Below, piece after piece: positions 16,905-24,748 of a stretch of 34,692 bases of DNA. A program made the translations under genes and the position numbers. The notes below the pieces were generated by a model, which was given only the letters and a program-made list of their open reading frames with translations, did no database searches and was not told where the DNA came from. The DNA is from Chloroflexota bacterium (GTDB taxonomy: Bacteria; Chloroflexota; Dormibacteria; Aeolococcales; Aeolococcaceae). Each line of letters begins with the position of its first letter. Position 1 is the first letter of the stretch. The DNA lies in NCBI GenBank assembly GCA_005879785.1, contig VBJV01000022.1, positions 65,749-100,440 of the forward strand. Reading direction: 5' to 3'.

Positions 16905-18698
16905 ATGCCTCGCCTCGAACTGGTGGAGACGTCGCTCCGCCTCGGGCAGCAGTCGCTCCTGATCAGCCGTCTGCGCCAGCGGCACGCTGTGCCGGTCGCC
17001 GAGCGCCTCGACCGCTGCGGATTCGCCGCGCTCGACGTCTTCGGCGGCTCGACGTTCGAGGCCTCCCTGCGCTTTCTGGCTGAGGACCCCTTCGAGCGGC
17101 TGCGCGCGATCCGCGCCGCGGCTCCGATCACGCCGCTGCTCGCCATGATCGGCGGGCAGGCGCTCGTCGGTCACCGCCACGTCTCCGACGACACCGTCGA
17201 CGCCTTCATCGCCGCCGCAGCCGAAGCGGGCGTGGACATCTTCCGCTGTTACGACCCCCTCAACGACACCCGCAACCTGGAGCGCTGCGCAGAGGCGGTG
17301 GCGCGCGCCGGCAAACAGGCCGAAGGAGTCATCGTCTACAACGACGCCGCGGACGGTGACATCCTGGTCGCCGCCGCGCGGCGGCTGGTCGAGATCGGAT
17401 TTCCGACGCTGTGCGTGCACGACCCCCTCGGTGTCCTGGTGGCCAGCCGCGCCGCCGAGACCGTGAGTGCAGTGCGTGCGGCTGCCGGCGTGCCGGTGGC
17501 GATATCGATCGCTGCGCAGACCGGACAGGCGACGCTGGCGGCGTACAGCGCGGCTCTGGCCGGGGCTCACCGCATCGACGTGGCGCTGTCGCCGCTGGCG
17601 GGTGGCGCGTCGGTACCCGCAGCCGAAGCGGTCATCGCCGGCTTCGCAGGAAGCCCGGTCGACCCGGGCCTCGATATCGAGCCCATCGCAGCAGCCGCGC
17701 TGGAGCTGGAGCAGGCGCTCGTGCACTACGCGGACGTGCTCGACCCACTGGCGCTGCGGCTCGACACCTCGGCGCTGCGTGGTCTGCTGCCGCCCTCCGC
17801 GATGGGGCACGCCCTGGCCGAGCTGCGCGCCCGCGACGCGCTTGCGAAGCTGGGCGAGGTCGAGGCTGAGGTGGTACGCGTCCGGGCCGAGCTTGGCTCG
17901 CCGCCTATGGTCACCCCGCTCACCGAGATCATCGCCACCCAGGCTGTCTACAACGTCTGCAACGGCGATCGCTACGCGACGGTGAGCCAGGAGGTGAAGG
18001 ATTACTGCCTCGGCCTGTACGGCGAGCCGCCGAAGCCGGTCGATCCTGAGATCCGGCGGCTGGTCAACGGCCGCGAGGAGCCGATCACCTGCAGGCCCGC
18101 CGATCTCCTGGAGCGATCCATCGCCGCGACGCGGCGCGAGCTCAAACGTGAGGGCCTGGCCGATGCGGCCGCGGCTGCCGTGGTCACGTACGCGCTGTTC
18201 CCAGCCGAATACCTCGCGCTCGTGCGCGGCGAGAGCGCCGCGGAGCAGCTCGGCGATGAGGCCGTTCCCCAGGGTGAAGCGCCCGTGGGCGTTCCCGAGA
18301 CCGCGATCGTCGACGAGCCTGCGGTGGCGCCAACTGTTGACGGCGCCGAGCCGGCCGTGGCCGCGCGCGAGCTCACCGTTGAGGTCGACGGCCAGTCGTA
18401 CGCGGTGCGGGTCATCGGGCTGCCCGAGGCGAGCGGTGCGAGCGGGGTGGCCGCCGCCATGCCCGCCGGGCCGCCCCCGGTGCGCGAAGGTACGGTGGTC
18501 GCTCCGATGCAGGGCTTGCTGCTCAAGGTTTCTGTCAAAGTTGGCGACAAGGTGAACCTGGGGGACGTGGTGGCGGTCCTCGAGGCGATGAAGATGCAGA
18601 ACGACATCACCGCTACCCGTTCGGGAACGGTCACCGAGGTATACGTGAAGGCCGGCGACGTGGTCAGCCCCCGCGATCCGCTTGTGCACGTCGGATAG
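16905..18698 (+). CDS. OadA/PycB-like carboxyltransferase-domain protein with C-terminal biotinyl domain; predicted catalytic metal site lost
   Basis: Family-level match over HMGL-like, PYC_OADA and biotinyl domains (EDPFERLRAIR, PLTEIIATQAVYNVCNGDRYATVSQEVKDY, EPITCRPADLLE, VLEAMKMQNDI), but active-site residues replaced (see findings). Confidence 0.88.
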   Translation: MPRLELVETSLRLGQQSLLISRLRQRHAVPVAERLDRCGFAALDVFGGSTFEASLRFLAEDPFERLRAIRAAAPITPLLAMIGGQALVGHRHVSDDTVDAFIAAAAEAGVDIFRCYDPLNDTRNLERCAEAVARAGKQAEGVIVYNDAADGDILVAAARRLVEIGFPTLCVHDPLGVLVASRAAETVSAVRAAAGVPVAISIAAQTGQATLAAYSAALAGAHRIDVALSPLAGGASVPAAEAVIAGFAGSPVDPGLDIEPIAAAALELEQALVHYADVLDPLALRLDTSALRGLLPPSAMGHALAELRARDALAKLGEVEAEVVRVRAELGSPPMVTPLTEIIATQAVYNVCNGDRYATVSQEVKDYCLGLYGEPPKPVDPEIRRLVNGREEPITCRPADLLERSIAATRRELKREGLADAAAAAVVTYALFPAEYLALVRGESAAEQLGDEAVPQGEAPVGVPETAIVDEPAVAPTVDGAEPAVAARELTVEVDGQSYAVRVIGLPEASGASGVAAAMPAGPPPVREGTVVAPMQGLLLKVSVKVGDKVNLGDVVAVLEAMKMQNDITATRSGTVTEVYVKAGDVVSPRDPLVHVG

Positions 18699-18708
18699 CA
18701 CGGCCGCG

Positions 18709-20151
18709 ATGTTCGACACGGTGCTCGTGGCCAATCGCGGCGAGATCGCGCTGCGCGTGGTCCGCGGATGCCGCGACCTGGGCGTCCGCAGCGTCGCCGC
18801 GTACAGCGAGGCCGACCGCGACGCTGCGTTCGTGCGGCTGGCCGACGAGTCCGTCGAGATCGGTCCGGCGCCGTCGTCACAGTCCTACCTGGTGGCAGAG
18901 CGCATCATCGACGCGGCGCAGCGAACCGGAGCGCAGGCGATCCACCCGGGCTACGGGTTCCTGAGCGAGAACCAATCGTTCGCGCACGCATGCCGCTCGG
19001 CAGGCATCGTGTTCATCGGGCCGCCGCCCGAGGCGATGGCGGCGATGGGCGAGAAGGTGGCTGCCCGCGAGCGCATGCGGCGATCCGGAGTGCCCGTCGT
19101 CCCCGGCACGGATGCGCTGAGCGGCGCTGACGAGGCAGTGGCCGCCGCGAACGACGTCGGCTATCCGGTGCTGATCAAGGCGAGCGCGGGCGGCGGTGGC
19201 ATCGGCATGCGGATCGCGCGTGACGAGCGCGAGCTGCGAGAGGGTTTCGAGACGGCGCGAAGCACAGCGGCGCGAGCCTTCGGCAACGACACCATCTTCC
19301 TGGAGCGCTACGTCGACGAGCCCCGTCACATCGAGATCCAGGTGCTCGCCGACACGCACGGCGCCGTGATCCATCTGGGCGAACGCGAATGCTCCGTGCA
19401 GCGGCGGCATCAGAAGATCATCGAGGAGACGCCGTCGCCGGTCATCGACGCCGAACAGCGGCAGCGCATGGGTGAGGCGGCGGTGACCGCGGCGCGGGCG
19501 GTCGGCTACGTCAACGCTGGCACCGTCGAGTTCATCTACAGCCGGGGCGAGTTCTTCTTCCTGGAGATGAACACCCGCCTGCAGGTCGAGCACCCGGTGA
19601 CCGAGCTCGTGTACGGCGTCGACCTCGTCGCCGAGCAGCTGCGCATCGCCGCGGGCGAGCCGTTGAGCCTCACCCAGGATGCGATATCGCCGCGTGGGCA
19701 TGCCATCGAGTGCCGTGTCAACGCCGAGAACTACGCGAAGGGGTTCCTTCCGTCGCCGGGGCGGGTCACCGGCTACCACGAGCCGTCCGGTCCGGGGGTG
19801 CGCGTGGACAGCGCGCTGACCGGACCTGGCGTGATCTCGCCGCACTACGACCCGCTGGTGGCCAAGCTCATCGTGCACGGCGAGTCGCGTGCTGCCGCCA
19901 TCGAACGCATGCGGCGTGCGCTGCTCGAGTACATCGTCGTGGGCATCCGCACCAACATTCCGTACCACCTCGCCGTGATGTCCGACACGGACTTCCGCGC
20001 CGGCAGCTACACGACGCATTTCATCGACGAGCATCCGCAGCTGGTCGCGGACGCCGACGCATGGGCGGAGCGGCAGGCGGCGCTGCGAAGCCTCGTGCGC
20101 GACCCGGCACGGGCCGCGGCGATCGCGGCCGCGGTTGCCGTGTCCGTGTAG
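18709..20151 (+). CDS. Biotin carboxylase subunit (AccC/PycA-type)
   Basis: VLVANRGEIALRVVRGCRDLG, HPGYGFLSEN, KASAGGGGIGMRI, ERYVDEPRHIEIQVLAD, FFFLEMNTRLQVEHPVTE. Confidence 0.94.
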   Translation: MFDTVLVANRGEIALRVVRGCRDLGVRSVAAYSEADRDAAFVRLADESVEIGPAPSSQSYLVAERIIDAAQRTGAQAIHPGYGFLSENQSFAHACRSAGIVFIGPPPEAMAAMGEKVAARERMRRSGVPVVPGTDALSGADEAVAAANDVGYPVLIKASAGGGGIGMRIARDERELREGFETARSTAARAFGNDTIFLERYVDEPRHIEIQVLADTHGAVIHLGERECSVQRRHQKIIEETPSPVIDAEQRQRMGEAAVTAARAVGYVNAGTVEFIYSRGEFFFLEMNTRLQVEHPVTELVYGVDLVAEQLRIAAGEPLSLTQDAISPRGHAIECRVNAENYAKGFLPSPGRVTGYHEPSGPGVRVDSALTGPGVISPHYDPLVAKLIVHGESRAAAIERMRRALLEYIVVGIRTNIPYHLAVMSDTDFRAGSYTTHFIDEHPQLVADADAWAERQAALRSLVRDPARAAAIAAAVAVSV

Positions 20152-20155
20152 TTGC

Positions 20156-20926
20156 GTGGCCGCGCCCCGTTTCGGGCGCCTGTACGCGTCCGCGGTGCTG
20201 CGTCCGTTCGCCGAGCAGCTCATCCAGGAGACCGGCCTCCGGGACGGCAGCGTCGCGTGTGACCTGCTCTGCGACGGCGGAGCGCTGAGCGGCGCGCTCG
20301 CCGCAGCGGTCGGCCGCGGCAGCCTGGTTGTCAGCGACGTCGATTCGGCGCTGGTCGAATCCGTGGCGCGAGACCTCGCCGCCGCGAGGTGCTCGGTGCG
20401 CGGCGTGGCCTGCGACGGCCAGACCCTGCCGATGGAGAGCGCGTCATGCGACTGCGTCGCGTCGCTGTTCACCATCGGCTTCGGCGACGGGGACGCCCTC
20501 ATGCTCGAGGCGCTGCGCGTGACGCGCCCGGGCGGCACCGTGATGATGGTGCACTGGGATGCCGATGCGCTGCCAGCGCACGAGGACGCGCTGGCCGCCG
20601 CGCTCATCGAGGTCACCGGGACGCGCACCGCGTTCTTCGACCACATCGCGCCGCGCCTGCAGCTGCCGCGCGGGGCGTCCGTGAGCCGGCTTGCCGATCT
20701 GGTGCGCTTCGATGGAATCCAGCACTATTGGAATGCGATGGTGATCGAGCGAAACTTTGGCGACGAGCAGCGGCCTGTCTCGGACGACGAACTGGCATCG
20801 GTCAGAGCAATCTGCGAAGCGCGGCTGGCGCCGTACACCGCCGCCGACGGCACCATGCGCATCCCCGTAGAAGCCGCGCTTGTGCGAATGACTGCGCAAG
20901 CCGAACCTTATGATGCGTGCGCGTGA
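20156..20926 (+). CDS. Class I SAM-dependent methyltransferase
   Basis: VACDLLCDGGALSGALAAAVGRGSLVVSDVD...DCVASLFTIGFGDGDALMLEALRVTRPGGTVMMVHWD: motifs I and post-I of a Rossmann methyltransferase. Confidence 0.75.
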   Translation: MAAPRFGRLYASAVLRPFAEQLIQETGLRDGSVACDLLCDGGALSGALAAAVGRGSLVVSDVDSALVESVARDLAAARCSVRGVACDGQTLPMESASCDCVASLFTIGFGDGDALMLEALRVTRPGGTVMMVHWDADALPAHEDALAAALIEVTGTRTAFFDHIAPRLQLPRGASVSRLADLVRFDGIQHYWNAMVIERNFGDEQRPVSDDELASVRAICEARLAPYTAADGTMRIPVEAALVRMTAQAEPYDACA

Positions 20927-21021
20927 GCTCGAAAGACGGTGATGAGACCGACGAAGACAGTCACGCCGACTTCTACTTCGAAGGGGGCGAGCGCCGCTGG
21001 CGTTGGCCCCCCCCGACCTGA
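20923..21021 (+). CDS. Putative 32-aa acidic small ORF
   Basis: GTG start overlaps the methyltransferase stop (GTGA): VSSKDGDETDEDSHADFYFEGGERRWRWPPPT*. Below the ORF-track length cut-off. Confidence 0.35.
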   Translation: MSSKDGDETDEDSHADFYFEGGERRWRWPPPT

Positions 21022-21034
21022 GAGGCGTAGGCGC

Positions 21035-23269
21035 CTAGAAGGCGACGGTGGCCGAGAAGGCCGCGGCGAGCGCCTGCCCGTCGATGTCGCGCAGCGCGGT
21101 GCTCACCGCGACCCGCAGCGGTCCGGCCGGCAACGAGGCAAGCGTGACCGTGGCGGTGCGCGAGCTGGTGTCGTATGTCGTGGATATGGGGGTGGCGACA
21201 CCGGACGCGGATGTCACGCTGATGGCGCCGGGAACGCTGCTCGCGTCGAGGTCGCTGTCGAAGCTGATCTGCAGCGTGAAGGCGCCGGTGGCGCTGCTGC
21301 TCACGCGCACGACGTGCGGCCCCGACGACTGGTCGTGCAGCGACGTCGTGTCGATGTCGACCACGAGGTACGTGGACCCGTCGGTCGAGGGCGACAGCGC
21401 GAGCCGCTCATCGGCGACCGACGCGGTGCTGTGATGCCCGGTTGGGTCGACGATCAGCTCGACGGTGGCATTCACCGTGCCGTCCGACGATGCCGAGACG
21501 CTCACGATGTACGCGCGGCTGAGGCGGTGCGGCGCGCGCGCCGAGGCGTCGACGCCGGGGCCGCTGAGCGCGGTCAGCGCCTTGCGGTCGCCACGGACCT
21601 GCGCATCGACGAACGCGTCGAGCGTGGAGCTCGCCGCGGCCGGGGCAGCCAAGCGCGCCGCCGCACTCGACCCGGGGATCATGCCCCGCTCGACCTGGGC
21701 CCCCGACGGCGTGGAGGCGATGAAACCGAAACCGCCGCCGGACGGCGCGAAGGCTGGAGCGCTTCCCGCCGGGCTCACCGCCAGGGGGGCGCCCGAAGGC
21801 AGCTGGGCAACGACCAGCTGCGCCGCGCCCGTCGATGCGGAGAGCACGTACGCAACCTCAGTGCCGTCGACGTTGAGCGCCACGTCACTGGTGGGCGCGC
21901 TCGGGTCGAGCGTCGACACGCTCGCGGGCGTGTCCCGGTCGACGGGCTCGGTGACCAGGCGGGATCCAGCGCCGCCGGCGTCGATCCACGCAACCGTGCG
22001 TCCGTCGGCGCTGAACGCCACGCCGCCGGCGGTAACGCCGCTCAGCAGCCGGCTGGTGCCTGCAGCGATGTTCAGCAGCTGTCCCCCGCCGGTCGACCCC
22101 GGGGCCGCCACGAACGCGTAGCCGCTGCTGGACAGCGCATCGACCTCACCCGATGCGGTCGGCAGGGTCAGCAGGATTCGCTGGTGGCCGGAAAGCTGGA
22201 CCGACTTGATGGCGTCGCCGTCGGCGAAGATCAGCCGCTCGTTCGACGTCCACGCCAGTGCCGTGACCGTGGTGGCGGCCTGCCCCAGCACGGTCGTGCC
22301 GCCGCCGTTCGACGCCGCCACCTCGATGAGCGAGCCACCGTCGGGGTTGGGAACCGCCATGGCCAGGAGGCTCCCTGCCGGCGCGAAGGCGAGCGCTGTG
22401 GCGGAGGGCCCGCGTACAACGGGCGCACCGCCGCCGGCCGGGAAGTCGATGACCGCGGGAATGCTGACGCCGAGCTGGCCGGCGGCGGCCGGCGACGCGC
22501 TCGGGCTGCTCGGCCGAGGCGGCGGCGACGCCTCGACGGTGGCGGCAGGCAGCAGCCCCGACGAGACCGCGACCGCGCCGTCGGGCGCCACCACGACCGA
22601 CGCGCCGGTCTCCGCTGAGCCGAGCGCTGCCGCGGCCAGTCGCGGCGGGATCGGAGTGCTCGGGCCCGGTGGTGGCGTGGGCGCGGTGCCGAAGGTGATC
22701 TGGATCGGCGCGGCGGCGGTGGCGCCCGACGACGCGCGGATGGAGGGCTGGGCGATGGTCACCGTGTACGGGGTGTTACCGACGAGATGGTGGACCGGCG
22801 TGATGACCAGCTTGTTGCCCCGCCACGAGTAGTTGACCGTGGTGGCCGGCTGGATGTGAACGCCCTTCTCGACAGCCTGGTGGTTCATGGGCTGGTTGAA
22901 CGCCACGGTGATCACATCGGCTGGGCTGACCGCGTGCTGCGCGGCGACGTTGGAGCTGGCAAAGAGGTTCTGGTGGTCCTGGGTGTGGCCGAACAGCAGC
23001 GAAACCACGGCGGCTGCGACGGCCACGACACCGACCGCAGCGCCGCTCCATGCTGCGTGGGCCGGGCCCACGCGCCACCAGGCCCGGCGCCGGCGCAGGG
23101 ACCGCTCGGCCTCGGCCATGAGATGACCGCGCAGCTGGTGACGGAAGTGCGGGTCAGCCTCCGCCAGCGGCCGCGAGGTGTGCAGCAGCCGCGCCGTGTC
23201 GGCGAGCTCGGGCTGATCGCGGAAGAGGTCCTCGAGCTCCGGGTCGAGCCAGCCGTCGAGGCGTGGCAT
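21035..23269 (-). CDS. Putative anti-sigma / membrane-anchored extracytoplasmic protein with SbsA-type Ig-like (Big_5) and beta-propeller-like regions
   Basis: ATG at 23269 overlaps the sigma-factor stop (ATGA). N-terminal cytoplasmic segment, one TM (AAVGVVAVAAAVVSLLFG), then DVITVAFNQPMNHQAVEKGVHIQP...YTVTI and repeated propeller-like segments. Confidence 0.75.
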   Translation of the reverse strand: MPRLDGWLDPELEDLFRDQPELADTARLLHTSRPLAEADPHFRHQLRGHLMAEAERSLRRRRAWWRVGPAHAAWSGAAVGVVAVAAAVVSLLFGHTQDHQNLFASSNVAAQHAVSPADVITVAFNQPMNHQAVEKGVHIQPATTVNYSWRGNKLVITPVHHLVGNTPYTVTIAQPSIRASSGATAAAPIQITFGTAPTPPPGPSTPIPPRLAAAALGSAETGASVVVAPDGAVAVSSGLLPAATVEASPPPRPSSPSASPAAAGQLGVSIPAVIDFPAGGGAPVVRGPSATALAFAPAGSLLAMAVPNPDGGSLIEVAASNGGGTTVLGQAATTVTALAWTSNERLIFADGDAIKSVQLSGHQRILLTLPTASGEVDALSSSGYAFVAAPGSTGGGQLLNIAAGTSRLLSGVTAGGVAFSADGRTVAWIDAGGAGSRLVTEPVDRDTPASVSTLDPSAPTSDVALNVDGTEVAYVLSASTGAAQLVVAQLPSGAPLAVSPAGSAPAFAPSGGGFGFIASTPSGAQVERGMIPGSSAAARLAAPAAASSTLDAFVDAQVRGDRKALTALSGPGVDASARAPHRLSRAYIVSVSASSDGTVNATVELIVDPTGHHSTASVADERLALSPSTDGSTYLVVDIDTTSLHDQSSGPHVVRVSSSATGAFTLQISFDSDLDASSVPGAISVTSASGVATPISTTYDTSSRTATVTLASLPAGPLRVAVSTALRDIDGQALAAAFSATVAF

Positions 23270-23832
23270 CAGGCCTCCTCCTCGACGAGGGTCACGATGC
23301 CCAGACGCTGGCGCACGCCGATCATGCCGCGGTGGATGAGCAGCTTCACTGCCCCTTCGCTCTTGCCCATGATCCGGCCGATCTGCGCCAGCTTGAGGTC
23401 CTCGCCGAGCTTGAGGGTCATCGCCATGCGCTGCTGCGGCGGCAGCGAGTCGATCGCCGCCCACACTCGCTCGGCCTCCGAGCTGTCGACCACCCGTTCG
23501 ACCACCGGGCGTGCCGGGTCGGCGACGCCCACGGCGCCGTCGAGGCTCGACGTCGGCCGGCGGCTGCGGTAGTGGTCATAGATCGCATTCACGCTTATCT
23601 GATACAGCCACGCGCTGAAAGGATGGCCCGACGACCGGTACCGGCCGATGGCGCGCAGCGCTTTGAAGAACACCTCAGACGTGACGTCCTCGGCGGCGTC
23701 CTGGTCGCGCACGCGGCTATACACAAACCGGTAGATTTGAGAGAAATAGTGGTCGTAGAGCTCTCCGAATGCATCGGCGTCCGACTTGGCACGCTCGACA
23801 AGCTGTTCTTCGTACGCCCGAGGCAGGCTCAT
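23269..23832 (-). CDS. ECF-type RNA polymerase sigma factor
   Basis: DAFGELYDHYFSQIYRFVYSRVRDQDAAEDVTSEVFFKALRAI (sigma2), LPPQQRMAMTLKLGEDLKLAQIGRIMGKSEGAVKLLIHRG (sigma4). Confidence 0.92.
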   Translation of the reverse strand: MSLPRAYEEQLVERAKSDADAFGELYDHYFSQIYRFVYSRVRDQDAAEDVTSEVFFKALRAIGRYRSSGHPFSAWLYQISVNAIYDHYRSRRPTSSLDGAVGVADPARPVVERVVDSSEAERVWAAIDSLPPQQRMAMTLKLGEDLKLAQIGRIMGKSEGAVKLLIHRGMIGVRQRLGIVTLVEEEA

Positions 23833-23905
23833 CCAGCGAACTCGGGCCGCACTTGACCGGGGAACGTGGGGCCCGCTCGGGCAGTTACGTTCGACGCGGC
23901 CTCGT

Positions 23906-24712
23906 TCATCCGACCGGACGCCGCCTCGAATCGTGAAGACGGCGCCTGACCGCCATCGCTGCGCCGGGCAGGTCGGTGATGATGCCGGCCACCCTCGGGT
24001 CGCCGAGGTACCTGCGCATCCGGGCCACGCCGTTCACCGTCCACACGACAACGGGCACCCCGCGGCGTTGAGCGGCATCGAGCACGCCACGCTGGCGGCG
24101 CGCGCGCGCCGGCGGCGGCGGCGCCAGGAGCTGGTGGGGCACGATGAAGTCGGCGCCGCACTCCTCCGCCCATTCGACCGGAAGGCTTTCGAGCCTGCGG
24201 CTGCGGGCCACCATCCGGGTCGGTCCGAGCAGCAGCCCGCAGCGCACGGCTGGGTTCAGCGTCTTCACTGTCGTGATCACTCCTCCGTGAAAGGATGTGA
24301 TCAGAAGCCAGTCGAGACGAGTGCGTCTCGCGGCCATCTCCAGGACTGCGGCCTCGCAGCCGCGCTCTTTGATCTCGACATTGACGGCGATGTGACCGCT
24401 GCAGAGGCGGAACACCGCCTCCAGCGTCGGCGGCTCGTGTCGGCAGCGGCGTACCAGCTCCGCGTAGGTGAGCTGCGCGACGGGCACACGGTGCCGGGTG
24501 GCGCTGTGATGGATGACCAGCGTGCCGTCGAGCGTGCGGCGGACGTCGAGCTCGACAGCGTCCGCGCCCTGGCGTATGGCCTCGGTGAACGATGCCAGCG
24601 AGTTTCCCGGCGCGTAACGTGACGCGCCGCGATGGCCGATGATCAGCGGGCCCTCGCTGCCTGCGATCAGGGGGCCGGCTCCGACGTGGATGTACCGTGT
24701 GGCGACCGTCAC
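23906..24712 (-). CDS. Glycerophosphodiester phosphodiesterase family protein
   Basis: GTG at 24712; LIIGHRGASRYAPGNSLASFTEAIRQGADAVELDVRRTLDGTLVIHH...NVEIKE...VVVWTVNGVARMRRYLGDPRVAGIITDLP. Confidence 0.88.
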   Translation of the reverse strand: MTVATRYIHVGAGPLIAGSEGPLIIGHRGASRYAPGNSLASFTEAIRQGADAVELDVRRTLDGTLVIHHSATRHRVPVAQLTYAELVRRCRHEPPTLEAVFRLCSGHIAVNVEIKERGCEAAVLEMAARRTRLDWLLITSFHGGVITTVKTLNPAVRCGLLLGPTRMVARSRRLESLPVEWAEECGADFIVPHQLLAPPPPARARRQRGVLDAAQRRGVPVVVWTVNGVARMRRYLGDPRVAGIITDLPGAAMAVRRRLHDSRRRPVG

Positions 24713-24734
24713 CGGTGGCCCAGCTTGCCACGGA

Positions 24735-24740
24735 TAGAAT
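24735..24740 (+). promoter_or_regulatory. Putative leaderless-type -10 element (TAGAAT) for purB
   Basis: TAGAAT with 8 nt to GTG at 24749. Confidence 0.5.
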
Positions 24741-24748
24741 GAAACGAG

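Noticed and set aside
16857-18734. 625-aa minus-strand ORF opposite the OadA-like gene
   Set aside because: Antisense shadow ORF typical of high GC; no recognisable motifs, while the + strand has clear family homology.
19180-19215. GGGGIGM instead of GGGGRGM/GGGGKGM in the biotin carboxylase ATP loop
   Set aside because: Variation at this position is tolerated in the family as I recall it; the catalytic EMNTRLQVEH and other motifs are intact.
20939-22618. 559-aa + strand ORF opposite the anti-sigma-like gene
   Set aside because: Arg/Gly-rich antisense translation without domain signal; the minus-strand gene is supported by operon structure with the sigma factor.
23871-23882. GCCCGCTCGGGC hairpin between sigma and GDPD genes
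   Set aside because: Only a 2-nt loop with a 5-bp stem and no T-tract; not a convincing terminator.
23906-24712. GDPD with APGNS instead of the usual APENT motif, suggesting inactivation
   Set aside because: Other key residues (HRG, VELDV, IHH, NVEIKE) are retained, so loss of activity is not supported from this change alone.
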